DNA of 64,000 bases from Lycium barbarum (Eukaryota > Streptophyta > Magnoliopsida > Solanales > Solanaceae), in NCBI RefSeq assembly GCF_019175385.1, contig NC_083340.1:10428336-10492335 (forward strand), written 5' to 3'. Each line of letters starts with the position of its first letter. Within the stretch, counting starts at the first letter, position 1. Position numbers and translations under genes: made by a program. Positions 45,249-57,576 of this stretch are shown piece after piece. The notes beneath the pieces were generated by a model that made no database searches, was not told where the DNA came from, and was given only the letters and a program-made list of their open reading frames with translations.

Positions 45249-45309
<61 letters not shown>
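45245..45309. repeat. (CT)n(TA)n microsatellite
   Basis: About twenty TC dinucleotides with one G interruption, followed by about thirteen TA dinucleotides, near one end of the solo LTR. Confidence 0.95.
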
Positions 45310-45313
<4 letters not shown>

Positions 45314-46029
45314 TAAATACCCCCAGGGTCTAGTCTGAATAATACAAGAGCATCTAAGGAGAATAGTATAATAATATGAAATATTAATACATAATGTCTA
45401 TGTCTCTGAAATGAAAGTAAGACATAAGATAGGAAGTCTTCAAGGTTAGCGGACGCCAAGCTCACCCTGAAAACTCGAGAGAAAGCCGAAGAGTCGATTA
45501 GCGACGGGTCACAGAAGTAGATCCGACCTGATACTTTATATTCATAAAGAATGCAGCAAGTGCAGGTCAGTACAAACAACAGTACTGGTAGGCATCATCG
45601 GCCGACTAAGTATAGTTAACACAATTTAGAAGATAAAGCAGATAAGCAAGGAAACTAGCAAGTATAAGACAATATGATCACAACCAAGTATCCGTCATCG
45701 CCTATGTAAAGCATCTAACCCAAATACGTCAAGTTCGAATATATCCGATCCAATCCAATCATCACAATCCAATCACCAAACATCTCAATCAAGTCATAAT
45801 GCAATGCAGTTCAATGATGGAATGAGTGAAATGAAATGCCATGCAAATGAGGTGTACACATCTACTCCGGATGTAAATATTGACGTCTCGGTAGCACAAC
45901 CCAGCGTGACTCGTGAAGTCTAAGTGTCACCCGTCCCGGATCTTTGCCCAACAGACAGACGGGACCCTGGCTAATTGTTCACATGGGGAGTCTCACTGGC
46001 ACCACCCTGGGAGACCCGCGGAGTCCATG

Positions 46030-46530
46030 CACTAAAAACGATTCCGGGATATTACCGGAATCGGCCATGCAATAACGATGCCGGAATAGATCATCGGACA
46101 TCGGCCATCACTCAAGTAAAAAAGTCTGTCAAATATCAGTCTCACACAATCAACGATTCCGGAATTGAACCTCGGACATCGGCCTTCTCACAATCACTCA
46201 AGTAATTTTTTTTATCAAATATCAGTTTCATACAATCAACGATTCCAGAATTGATCTTCGGACATCGACTTTTTCACAATTACTCAAGTAAAGAGTTTAT
46301 CAAAACATTAATTTACTCAATCAACGATACAGGATCATCACCGGGTATCAGCCATACATCATGAATGTGTGAGAATGCCAACAATATATCACAAGTACTA
46401 ACGATGGGGTACGCTAATAATGTATCATATCACAATACCAATAGCGGTATGCCAACAATATATCAAAATCACAAGTACCACAGTGAGTACGCCAAAAACA
46501 TTTCCAAGTACAATTACCAACAGCGGGTAT
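46030..46530. repeat. Two minisatellites in the solo LTR
   Basis: 46030-46345 has four copies of a unit with AACGATTCCGGAATTGA then CCTCGGACATCGGCC, spaced at ~70-95 bp. 46370-46530 has copies of a ~50-60-bp unit with TATGCCAACAATATATCA and ACCAATAGCGG. Confidence 0.7.
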
Positions 46531-49522
46531 GTCTATTCTATCTCAGTCAAAAGATAAGATAGATTCCAATATCTACTAACTACTCATGGCATTAACCATC
46601 ACAATAGGACAATCAAAGCACACATAACGGGGTGGCTAGTCCCAACACGCAACATGGCCCAACCTAAGGCAATATCCAACCCGACTTCATACCCAAAGTT
46701 TCACATGCTATCTTCGACATTATAATCTAAATATGTGTTTCGCTATACGAAATCTCACTAAAGGTAAGCCATAACCTACCTGGACTGCCGAACCGCAACA
46801 CCAACAACTCACTCTTTTGCTTTTCCCTTCCGCTAAACGTCGGAGACAAAGTAGTCTAAGAATAATCGAATTATATATTAGAAATCATGAAGAATGATAC
46901 TAATATTGCTACTATTTCAATTTGGTCCATTTTAACCCTAGAAACTAGGGAAACGGGCCCACAAGGGCAAAATGAAAAATTTGCGGGCAAAATACCAAAT
47001 TGAGTACTAGGCAATCATAATCCAACCATTAATTGTTGATTTATCTCAATAATTAGCCTAAATTCTGATTTCAAGCAAAACCCCCAAATTGGGTATAAAC
47101 CCTAAGTCTTCAATTCCAAAATTCAATGTTAAAAGTGGAAGATATATGATTAATGAGCCTAGATTAGTCAATATCTAACAAAAACATCACCAACTTATTC
47201 ATTAATAATCCTAGGAACAATGTTCTTCCAAACCCTTTTTCAACTCTTATCGCCATGGGTTTATTAAGGGAAAAGGGGGAATCTAACATGATTATGGTTC
47301 AAAGGAAGAATGAAGAAATGAGTAGGAATTACCTCCAAGATTTTCCTCCAAATATCCTTAAGAGCAGTTTCTTCAAGCTCAAATATCGAAATGCGGCAAA
47401 ACGAGGCCTAGGGCTTTTTAACACTTCATTAATATTATTAACTGCCCGTCACCCGCTGTAGCGGTACTTGGACCGCCTCGGCGACCACCTGACTGCTTCA
47501 GCGATCAAGCCTAAATGGCTCGGACCACTTCAGCGGCAGGGCTACCGCCCCAGCGGTGCCGCTGGTGCGGTGCTGGTGCCGCCAAAATGGGCACCAGACA
47601 CCAGAAACTTAGCCCAATTTCTCCTTTCGATCCGTTTTTCCGACTAATTCCCGAGGCCTTCTACTCACATAATAGACACATAGTCCCACATAAAAACACG
47701 CTACAAACGCACCTGTGGCCTTGGAATTCCTAACGGAGGGTTCGTTGACCGAGTCAACCCCATATGCCTTAATTCCAATTTCCCATCCCAATTCTCGAAA
47801 TGCATCATAGTGCATTGGGAACCGAACTAAACACACACAAAAGTTCTAAACAATCATCCGGACCTCTCAAAATCGACGGAATTTCGAAAAAGGTTCGTTT
47901 GCCCAAAAGTGAACTTTGGGTCAATCATTTTTCACTTTAAGCCTATATTTTCACAAAAGTTGCCCGAATTCGGTCTAGACACCTCGGGAAGCGTGTCAAT
48001 GGTTTCCTCGGGTCAAAAGTGAGCTAATCGATGCTCGGGAGTGGGCGAAAACGTCGAAGAGACTATAACGACCAAACGGATTGTTACATCATCGCAATTT
48101 AGACTTCATTGAATTAACTTCCAAATATATTGATTTTAGTATTTCATATTTACCACTCCCTTTGTCCAAAAAAGAATGTCATTTTTTTATATTTAGAAAC
48201 AATTTAAATTTATATCTATATATAATTGCAGGATATATGCCCGGTGATGGGGCATGTCTCAAAAGCTTAGAAAGACATTTATCTTTTTGGTCATTTTTTT
48301 GCCTTTGACTCTATTTATTTATTTATTTTTATTTTTATTTGCTATTAAATATTAAATTTGCATCCTTTTGGAAAGAATGAAATGTTGCGTTAACTTACGT
48401 AATTGCCGAACGGTCACAACTCTTTGAATAATTATGATAATTAGAGTTTTAAAGGTGCAGTAACCATCACTTTCGGGGACTAAATAGAACGATCAGTACT
48501 TATGTTTTCATCCCAAACATCAAATTTGTTTACTTCTTAGTTTGGACTTTCTTTGCCACGTGAATTCTTTCCCACCTATGGAGTGCGTCGTTATGACATA
48601 CGGTAAAATTCCTCCACATTTACAGTTTATGTTGTACAATTTTCAGTCGTTGTTTTTGTATATTACTTGATTCAAAAATTATTCATAAGATACTGAGGTT
48701 GTTTCACAAAGTTAACCACATTTATCTTTGAATAATTTGGAATATTTAGAGTGTTCAACTTGAATTTTGGGTACCAATGGTAAATGCACAAAAACCCTTT
48801 CTATTTTTAGTCTTAGTTTAACGGTGTGGCGTTCATTTTCATGTTGCAATCATTTCATGTTGTAGGCTTTGTCGAAACATAATTTAGAATTCAGTATATT
48901 AACGAGTAACTTTCTCTTGCAAACTGATCAAGTATTTTTTGAATTCAGTTTATGAACGAGTAACTTTTTTTACAAATAGAAAAGTATTTCGCGAAAATCG
49001 TAGACAACGAAGAGGCTAGAGGTTTTTACAAACTAAGGCCATGCATCTTAAATGTTGTGCCAAGAAATGCAAACATTCAATTAGCCATTTAAAAGGTAAT
49101 TAACGAGGGGTGTGAGTGTGTGGGGGTGTGTGTACATATGCGTTGAAAGTTTGTAGATGTTAGTTGATTTGTAATGTGATAATTTAAGAAATAACATGTT
49201 ACAGTAGGCTATATGATAATTTATACAGCAATTTGTTTTACATTATATGATCATATAACTTAAATTTGATTTTTAAAGCAGAATACATCACTCATTACAT
49301 TAATAACTTTAATAATATTCTGCTTTAGAGCAAGGAAATAATTTACTAAGAATTGTTTGAATTATTAGTTCTTTTTAAGTGCTACGTTCCGGTGATTATT
49401 CAGAAGAGATAAGTTAATAAACATCATTTTCAGCCACCAGCTGTATTGCAGTTTATTTGGTAATTTTGAGGTAGTTTAGATTTTTGTTTGTGTTAATAGA
49501 ATAGGATTGAAAACTCATATTT

Positions 49523-49888
49523 GAAAATCAACGTTTGGCTATGAGAATTTTTCACCTTTTCCTATAATTTTTTTTTTCACTTCATTTGCAAATCAACGTT
49601 TGGTCATGAAAATGCTAAATACAATTTGAAGTTGAATTTGGAAAACACTTAAAATCATGTTTTCAATTTTTTCTTCACTTTTTTCACTTTCAATACATTC
49701 AAACAACAAAAAATTCTTTCCTGTCTTGACTTTTTTTCCCCACTTATTTCACTTTCAAAACATTCAAACAACCAAATGTTCTTTACAAAAATTATAACCA
49801 AACATAACACCATCTCAACTCCAACTCCAACTCCAAAATTTCAAATAAAGTGAAAATCTTTGATTTTCATGGCCAAATGCCAGCTTAG
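49523..49888. mobile_element. MITE-like element with AAATCAACGTTTGG ends
   Basis: Left GAAAATCAACGTTTGGCTAT and right (inverted) AAGCTGGCATTTGGCCATGA plus internal GAAAATCAAAG form imperfect inverted ends. The interior has CACTTTCAAAACATTCAAAC repeated. Such GTTTGGCCATGAAAATC elements are common in solanaceous genomes (recalled). Target duplication unclear. Confidence 0.45.
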
Positions 49889-50407
49889 AATGGATTCAAT
49901 GTAAGAATTTAGAAGAAAACTCATATCCCTTATTTTAGAAGGGATTCAATATAAGAATTTAGAAGAGTGCATAGTCTCATCGTAATCTGAGAAAGAATAA
50001 AATTGTTATTAGATGGTAATTAGTTTTCATATTAGGTTTTAGGCTAAATTAATTTTTGTTTCTTCTCTTCTAAGTTTAATTTGTTAACTAATGCTTTTAT
50101 AATTTTGAAATGTTCTATATGTACAATTAGTGAAGAGCATGATGACCAACTGTTAGGCAATAATCATCTTTTTTACTTTTAGAATTTTAACGATAGGTAT
50201 CATTTTTTGTTGATGTTCTTTATTTAAGATTATTATCAACTGACATTTTATAATTGTCAAATGTTATGTGGATACTTACAAATATAATTGTCAGATGTTA
50301 TGTAGATACTTATAAAGAATTGCATTTGTTTCAAGTAAGAATTTTATGTTTATTTATTCAAAATAGATCTTTTATATTTCATAAAATTTGATTCAAAGTC
50401 TCAAATA

Positions 50408-50545
50408 CAAGAAGAGCATCTAATCTACACAGCCACCTTTTAGGAAAGGTTCTGTTTCAATTAGGCCTCTAAGTTACAATAAGATCACCTAATCTACACT
50501 ACCACCTTCTAGGAAGGGTTCTGTTTTAACTAGGCATCTAAGTAG
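50408..50545. repeat. ~70-bp direct duplication
   Basis: AGAGCATCTAATCTACAC.. CCACCTTTTAGGAAAGGTTCTG..TCTAAGT is repeated as AGATCACCTAATCTACAC..CCACCTTCTAGGAAGGGTTCTG..TCTAAGT. Each copy contains a small hairpin (CCTTTTAGGAAAGG). Confidence 0.7.
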
Positions 50546-50576
50546 TTAATTATAAATTATCACACTAAAACTTATA

Positions 50577-50910
50577 CGGATCTATGTACATTTTTTTCTA
50601 AATATTGTATTGCTTCCGCTGCATCCAATTTTGGAATTGACACTGCTGCTTGACGGTCCATAAGTTCCATGCCATCATCATTGTTAATGTCGATTGTCTC
50701 TTCATGTTCTTCTTCTTCTTCTTCTTCTTCTTCTTGACGGATTAAATTTGGTAGCCCACAACTTCTTCTTTCTGCGTTGATTCAATCCCTAAATAAGACA
50801 GAAATCTCCAAGCTATCTTGTGCTAATGAATGGCTGTGGTCTCCGAGTTGAAATCTTGCCGGGCTAAAAGCTACCTCTGGAGCTACTAATGATGATTGAA
50901 TAGTTAGGAT
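50577..50910 (-). pseudogene. hAT transposase remnant, C-terminal dimerisation region
   Basis: The minus strand reads SLVAPEVAFSPARFQLGDHS and SLEISVLFRD, then a stop where hAT proteins continue into the acidic tail. A run of nine Glu codons (from the CTT repeat at 50706-50735) and a normal-looking end at LEKNVHRSV follow. It is the degraded equivalent of the SAFSxGRRxL hAT dimerisation block. The gene is continued by 53177-53553 on the other side of an inserted LTR, but the middle of the transposase is missing. Confidence 0.65.
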
Positions 50911-53176
50911 TGTAGACACGTGATTTTTGACCCTCGCCGGAGTGTTTCACCTTTTAATATCTAAATTTTCCTTTAAATATGGTCTGGACATTTTATTTGG
51001 TTTTATTTTGTTTAGTAGGTCTTATTTGAATATTCGAAAATGACAAAAATAGAGTCACATTTTAGGATATATGTTTAGTTTCATTTTTTTTATTAGTACA
51101 AAAAGAAAGGAAATATCCGAAAATATGTTATCTATTTTTAGTTTAATTTCCAAGTTAAAAGTTTTAATAAATAAATATAGAGTAAGTACATATTTTAATC
51201 TTGCTATTTTAATTTAGTAGTAGTATATTTTATATTCTCACTTGTTAATTATATGTCATTTCATCACTCAATTTTAATACCGCATCTACACACATATATC
51301 ACATGCAACCTTTTATGTATTTTTTTCTTCAAATAACAACAAAACAATAAAAAAAAATGCTTTTTTTCATTTAAAAAAAGAAAGAAGAGAAAACTCATCT
51401 GCGCCACTTTTCAAGGTCCATTATCCAAAGCCTTTTTCATGTACCTATGCACAATATATATATAAAGACTATGAACTAAACTTAGACTAGAGACTTACCC
51501 ACACATTCATAGAGTAGCCGCAACTCTCAGGTGATTAGCACTATTTCATACAAATTTCCTAGAGGAGACCACATACACTAATCTGCTGCTTCATTCCAAA
51601 AACATAACGAGCAGCTCCTTCTTCACCATGCCTTGAATACACGAAAATGCCATGAGAATTTTGGCATACTACAGTAGAGTCGAGTTCACGCCTAAACCCA
51701 TAAACAAAGGTCGAGTTCTCGGTTCGTGGCTCCGGCGCCTCGGTTTCAAGCTCTCTGTCCGCGGCTTAAGAACTAAGAAGGGAAAAATTGCGGATTTCGT
51801 ATTTTGACATAAAGGTCCAATCTTTACCTTGTTCTTGAATAATACATGAAGTTCCACGCTAAGTTATGCAATCAATTGATGTTTGATCAAATTACTTTTA
51901 TTTTAAATAGTGAATATGATTATCATGTTTAGCTTGGGTAGCATGATGAAGTTGACTGCTAAGTGCTAAGCATGGATCCCTTATTTGGCATAATGTTATC
52001 ATTATTTCTGAAAGTGATTTGTTCATTTCTTGTCGCTGATGAGCATTTAATGTTGTAACAACGTGGATAGTAACAATTTTTAACCAACTGCATGTTTATA
52101 TGTTTAGGTGATTTTGATCTTAATATGATGTCTTTTCATTAGGGTGTAGTCATTGCTTGAGTTCATTTTAGCCATGATTTAGTTCTTAATATGCTGTGAA
52201 GTTTCAGTTGAATTAGAATCTGCCACGTGTAGTCAATGAAATTGAAAATTGGCTTAAAATAAGCGTTGGACTAACTTACAATTGTTTTTAAATTGGACGC
52301 TACGGGGATATTACATTAAATTTCGGGCCTAGGCTAATATTAAGGCCTAGTTAATTATTAATTGTGAGCGAGCGATATGGGGTGCGGATTTATTTCAAAC
52401 CCCGTTCTAAAATTAAAACAAAGGCGTGGTAAAAACATTTGGGAGCAAGATGGGTTGCGAATAACTTCAAGACCCGTTGTTAAGAGAAATATTCAAAAGA
52501 GAGTTTGTTGGGTTACGACCCAAATCAAAAGAATTAAGAAGTTAATTAATTAATTTAAGTGATAATTGATGATGAAGTCGGAAAGCGCTGCTACCGACGA
52601 ATCATTTCAAATAAAATTTACTTACCATATTCGAAGCCGAATTATTTGGGATGGATAGACTTTAAGTACGCTAGATGCTTATTTAGGCACAGAAAGTGGG
52701 AACGTCCATAAATGCCTCAAAAGGCGCGAGAGACACAAATCGAAATTTGCGGTAAGACTGGAAAGCGCTGCTACCAGTACGCCATACATTAATAAGATAA
52801 AATAATTATTAAAAGCGAATAAAAGGTGGGCCATAGGTATTTCAAGGCTCAAATGCATAATCTTTATCCAAAAATTTAGTTAAGCTGATTATTAGTCGAT
52901 AAAGCGACCGTCCTAGAACCAAGGGACTCGAGGAATGCCTAATACCTTCTTTCCGGTCAACAGAATTCCTTACCCAGTCTTTTGTTTTCGCAGACCAATA
53001 AAAAGAGTCATTTTCTTTTTATTAGGGATTCATAAGGTGACTTAGAACACCAAAACTCAATTCCAAGTGGCGACTTTGTAAATAAATAATCTCTTTCCAA
53101 AATCGTCACTTCAATTGGAAAAACCCTTTAATAAATAAAACTCGTGTCCTTCTGGCGCGAAAAAAGGGGTGTGACA
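50911..53176 (+). mobile_element. 2.27 kb solo LTR or LTR remnant inside the hAT pseudogene
   Basis: The segment starts TGTAGACACGTGATTTTTGA and ends AAAAGGGGTGTGACA, good Ty3-type LTR ends. It splits hAT transposase sequence. Unlike the other LTRs here, the flanks (AGGAT and CCATT) are not a target duplication, and about 350 codons of transposase expected between the flanks are gone. A matching pair of short repeats (GGAAAGCGCTGCTACC, 52580 and 52759) lies inside. Strand is likely but not certain. Confidence 0.65.
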
Positions 53177-53553
53177 CCATTAACACTGAGACCTATATCA
53201 GAAGTGACAGATACTCTAGTATCTAAGTGATGGAACACACAATGCATATATTTGACAATAATCACTTTGAAATTTAAAAAAGTTGGCTCTAACAGTGCAT
53301 CTTAGGAATATATTGAAAAGTAGGGTTATACATAGCTCTAATATAATGCACAAAACCGGGGTTCGAAGGAAAACTAAAAGGCAAGCCACAAACCGCAACC
53401 ATTTTAGCTAGTTCTTCATGATCTCTATCTTTATTATAAGCAGTCTGAGTGACAGCGGGGTTAGAAAGATTTAAAGTTTGTTGGACCATATTAGATCCCC
53501 AACGGATCCACCGAGAGCGACACTACTAGCGCCGGTCAGTGTGGTTTTATGTC
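53177..53553 (-). pseudogene. hAT transposase remnant, N-terminal half
   Basis: The minus strand encodes NLSNPAVTQTAYNKDRDHEE, KMVAVCGLPFSFPSNPGF and VHYIRAMYNPTFQYIPKMHC. It continues after a frameshift to a degenerate first-Asp region (RVSVTSDIGLSVNG). This is the conserved block between BED finger and catalytic core of plant hAT transposases, closely comparable with the element at 32581-36435. It is cut at both sides by LTR sequences. Confidence 0.75.
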
Positions 53554-55776
53554 TGTCATACCCCATTTTAACCGGGTTAAAATTAGGGTACAACGTATTG
53601 GTGATTCCTATTTGTTTTATTTAAGGAGTCGCCACCTAATTAATTTAACGGTGAATTAGGACACCCAGATGTTAACTAAGGTAAAGTTAAAACTAAACCT
53701 CTGTTAATAGTCTGCTTAACCAATGTGATTCTAGGTAAGGGCTCTATATTATCCTAAAGGGAAGGGGTTAGGCATCCTTTAGAATCCGCTAACTACAGTT
53801 GTCCGGCCAAACTTAGGTTAATTAATTAAGATTAATTATAATGCTTGAATCTCAAGAAAAAATAGGTTGTAAATATTATTGAGGTTTTAAAAGGAAAACG
53901 TAATGATGCTATTTGAACTGACTTGAAGAAATGCATAGTAGTCCACGTGAAAATAAAAAACTTATAAATGTTGTTAAGCTTAAAATAATAATTTTATGGT
54001 AAAAATGGGACTGGCAAAATATAATGATTTGTATATAGATAGAAGCTTTAAGAGAAAACTTAGCCAATATGACATTATGTCCGTATAATAGTGTAAGAAA
54101 TCTAGACTTGTTTTTAAAGATAGAATGCAAAGGTGATGAATTTCTTCCCTTTTTTTTTATTTAATTATGCTCGGCTGAAAATAGACGTGATTGATTCAAA
54201 CTTGAAGAGTTATTTATAAAAATAATACTTGAGTTTATATTTGCATATTAATGGCGTTTTGAAATGTTTAGATAATAAAATATGATTCTCTTCATTTAAA
54301 ATATATATAATCATTCTATTTTCCAAATCGATTTTCAAATAAAATAAATATTAGACCTTGTAAATGATTTTAACATGAAAAGAAAGGAGTGATACTTATG
54401 AGGTTAATGTTAATATCTCTCTTAAATTTACTACCCATTATACTAAAGCTAAACCCACTAAATTCACTAAGGTTCGTCTAACTTAAGAAAACAAAATAAA
54501 ATAAGGGTTAGTCATATAATACAAATTAACTGCATAAAATATTAAAATAGGGGAGCAAATATAGTTTAATGGGCCCAGCCCATTCTAGAACTGCCACGAT
54601 CAGCTGCTGTGATTTGTTTGCTATTGGGCCTTGGCCCAGAAAGTCTTCTATTTTGTTGCGGGTTGGCTGGACACAAGAGGAAGTCGTGTTGGGCTTTTTT
54701 AGCCCAACCAAATGCGGAGGAAAACGAGTCCCTCGGACTCGTATGCGATGATCATGCATAAAACGAAAGGAAAGGGATTAGTATCTAATCGATAAACAGA
54801 ACTACGCATGTATAATATAAATAAAAAAACAGACCAGTAGATTGTATGTATATTTGAGTATATCTCGTGTATACGCATATATATCCCATAAACAAAACTG
54901 CACATGGTGTGCACGTATACATTATCGGGCCTTGATAGTATTTATTCAAATCAGTGATACTTCACCAAAATATAGCAGTCTGTTCCTTCTAAGAAGGCAG
55001 CAAAGTTATAATAGCAACTATCACATCTAGTGTAGCATATGTTTATTTTTTAAGCAGAAGGGCAACAACTATGTGGAGGTGCAGTATTTGTTCTCCCAAA
55101 TGTAACAGTTTCTCAAAAGTGGTAGTAGCACATGCCTAGACAGTGAAACAGTTTGGCCAAAATGTTACGGCTAATGGCAAAAGTGAAGCAACAATTCTGT
55201 TTTCACAATGCAATAATACAGGTCTCAAAACATCATAGCAAATTGGTTCAGGCCTAAATGTGCTTAGTTTGGATTTTCATCAGCAGCAAGATAGCAACAA
55301 ATAGCAACAATAAAACTGGCCTTAGCAAGGACCCAAACTGCAACAACAAACAGGTGATATCAAGTGAACACTTTAAGTGCCATATTGATCATTTTTTGGA
55401 TCAAAGACACTACAACTCTATCAAGCAGCTCCACAAACAAAAATGCCACAGTATAGCAGCAGTTTCAAACCCTAAGGCAGTATTTCCAAGTGTTAGATGA
55501 ATGATTTTTCAGCTGATTAATCTTTGCAGAGATGAGCAAAAGCAAATAAAAGTTACTTTAATGATGGTCTTGAGTTTACTAACAAACAAGATCATTGAGC
55601 AAGCTATGTTATGCCTTCACATTAAACCCATAATCATTCTATTGATTCATACTGGCTTGAATAAACTATGTTTAACTACAATTTAATCAAGCTAAGCAAC
55701 ATTTAAGCGCGAACAAACTGAACAGTCATGGATAAGTGACTACACATGGGAGAGAAAGAAAAGAAGGATCAGATTA
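53554..55776. mobile_element. LTR-like sequence starting TGTCATACCCC, far end not found
   Basis: TGTCATACCCCATTTTAACC is a typical start of solanaceous Ty3 LTRs, and it abuts the hAT remnant. The following 2.2 kb are non-coding with LTR-like features (GGAGTCGCCACCTAATTAAT near the start, a GAGTCCCTCGGACTC hairpin at 54727). No matching end with an ATGTC duplication was found before the inverted duplication begins. It may be truncated there. Strand and extent are uncertain. Confidence 0.4.
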
Positions 55777-57226
55777 TAATTAACTCTATATGTACTACTG
55801 AATATATGAAAATAATCATGTGTACAAGTATTTTTTGTGTATCATTTGGTAGATCAAAATTTTTAAAGAAAAAAATGCTTACTTTAGTTCATTTCTTGGG
55901 GTTTCCATTAATTCATTGTTATCTCAAACAACGGCGATAAATCTAATTCATTTCTTAAGTGATCCCCACCATCACCACTGAGACACTCTTTAAAAAAGTG
56001 GACTACCCCGTTGGCCTTTCCTTATCTAGTCCCCATTGGATTGTGACTAAAATGAACGGTCGAGATTAAAATTAAAAGGCTCAATCCGTGTGATGCCTAC
56101 GTGGCACACGCGGATTGGCCCTTTTTTTAATTATTAAAAAAGGCTATGTATTATGAGTTGTTGGATACATTTATGGGGTTAATCCGCACTTATTTCTCTA
56201 AATTTCTCCCTTAGCCGTATATCTATTCTCTCTCTTTCCCTCTTCCTCACAAAACCCTAATACTCCCATCCCTATCCTCTTCCATGTCGAGATCAACTAC
56301 AGCAGCTTATTTCTCTTCCTATCTCTCTCTCTCTCTCTACAAAAAAAAGCAAAATTCTCACAACCTCTTCTTCCATGTCCCAATACCACAACTACAGAGC
56401 CCAAACTTACCTTTCTTCCTTTTATTTCTTTTGATCCTCCATATCTTATCAAAAAACCAAGTTAATTACATTTCTACTCTCTGTTCTCAAAATGAACCCT
56501 TTTGAACCTGTTCTATTAAAATACTGAATTTCTTCTTTTGTCTAGCCATTATGACCATGGCTCCTATAGAGGAGGTTTCTTACCTCCAAATTAAACAACT
56601 TCCAAAACTTTTCAAAATATCAAGCAATTTTAAAGACATGTCTGATTCTGATTCTGATTCGGGATTAGTTGAAAATCCAAATGATAGCCCCAGAATTGTC
56701 TAACGAAAGCAAGAAGAACATCTCAAGAAGAATCTTAACAGTATCAACCTCCGTCCGTTTATTCCCGAAAGACTGATTGGATGATCTGAAGATACAGAGA
56801 ACACCTTCTTTGGTCAAGAAGACCGCCAGGACGACGTGGATTAGAATGAGGAGGACGTGGACGAGGATGAAGAGGAGGAGTCTTCTACAGAACCTGATGC
56901 TCCACTGAAGAAGAAAAAAAGAAAATGAAAAGTCGTAATATTTTCAATAATATAATTATACTGCAATTCTAATATTGTTGCACACTTCACTTTATTCCAC
57001 TTCTTCAAGTGCACAGTATTAGTGTTAACCCCTCTAAATCTTGTAAAATGCTAAAGCATTACCCATATCGGATAGTTATGTTTTAAGTTTTAATTGTATT
57101 TATATGACCCACTCCCTGTACGAGTAGATATGTGTTTCACCTTTTGAAGTCTAACTCTCAGGGAAAGTCAAGTGTAATTCTTCGCATAAGAGTAATGAAC
57201 CCTTTATATTTAGACCAATTTTATGA
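55777..57226 (+). repeat. Left arm of a large inverted duplication
   Basis: From TTAACTCTATATGTACTACTG to AGACCAATTTTATG this ~1.45 kb matches 57577-59026 in inverse orientation, with substitutions and small indels spread along it. The arm holds an upstream region, a TC-rich leader, a small coding sequence and its 3' flank. Confidence 0.88.
56551..56928 (+). pseudogene. Small acidic protein gene, decayed (left arm)
   Basis: From an ATG at 56551 the frame reads MTMAPIEEVSYLQIKQLPKL, then MSDSDSDSGLVENPNDSPRI before a TAA. Open sequence continues after it (EEHLKKNLNSINLRPFIPER), with further in-frame stops near 56779 and 56844. It ends in an acidic stretch (DEDEEEESSTEPDAP) and a basic LKKKKRK tail resembling a nuclear localisation signal. 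The mirrored copy at 57877-58255 has the same architecture, which supports a real ancestral gene of about 125 codons. I do not recognise the family. Confidence 0.6.
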
Positions 57227-57576
57227 ATTGATGGATGATTTGTGATGTTGATGTTAATCTAAACGTAAGGCAGATTGACAAAAGAGTACATATTCCGCCT
57301 TAAGTTTAGATTGACAAAATTCCGCCTTAAGTTTAGATTGACACCAACATTACAGTAAACACTCTACCCTATTCCAAATTTTGTGCAACTCGTTGGTCTT
57401 CTATCTTCTTCTCTTTCCAAATAAAGAGAATCATAGTAAATTCTTAATTGTTCGGTGCTTTCTCCAAATTATACTATTTTTATAGGAGTAAGTGATAACT
57501 TGAGATAAACTATCTCTTAAATTGTGGTATAATGAAAGACTATATGTAAAGACACACATTATAATATCAACTCATA
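57227..57576. other. Spacer (loop) of the inverted duplication
   Basis: 350 bp not shared by the arms. It holds TTCCGCCTTAAGTTTAGATT twice in tandem and an inverted relative (TTAATCTAAACGTAAGGCAG), so the loop itself can form a small hairpin. No coding sequence. Confidence 0.7.

Larger units (their letters stand above)
45114..48088 (-). mobile_element. 3.0 kb solo LTR of a Ty3-type element
   Basis: On the minus strand it starts TGTAACAATCCGTTTGGTCG and ends CGAAATGGGTCATGACA. It is flanked by identical 5-bp duplications TCATC (45109-45113 and 48089-48093). There is no primer-binding site, polypurine tract, coding domain or second LTR, so it is a single LTR left by recombination. It carries a CT/TA microsatellite and two minisatellites. 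Orientation is inferred from the usual TGTAAC start of solanaceous Ty3 LTRs. Confidence 0.85.
48094..50576. other. Intergenic with small repeats, no gene
   Basis: Contains one end of a Stowaway-like MITE (CCACTCCCTTTGTCCAAAAA, 48151), a MITE at 49523-49888 and a ~70-bp direct duplication at 50408-50545. No coding sequence supported. Confidence 0.5.

Noticed and set aside
45109..45579. 156-codon minus-strand frame
   Set aside because: Half of it is a translated CT/TA microsatellite (Ile-Tyr and Arg-Glu repeats) inside a solo LTR.
53554..55776. Complete solo LTR with target duplication
   Set aside because: No terminal CA followed by ATGTC could be found before the inverted duplication, so only an LTR-like sequence is claimed.
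56284..56505. 73-codon frame MSRSTTAAYFSS... as a separate gene, with relative at 58317-58511
   Set aside because: It lies in the TC-rich leader of the duplicated gene. The two copies diverge in frame and length, so it is more likely untranslated leader.
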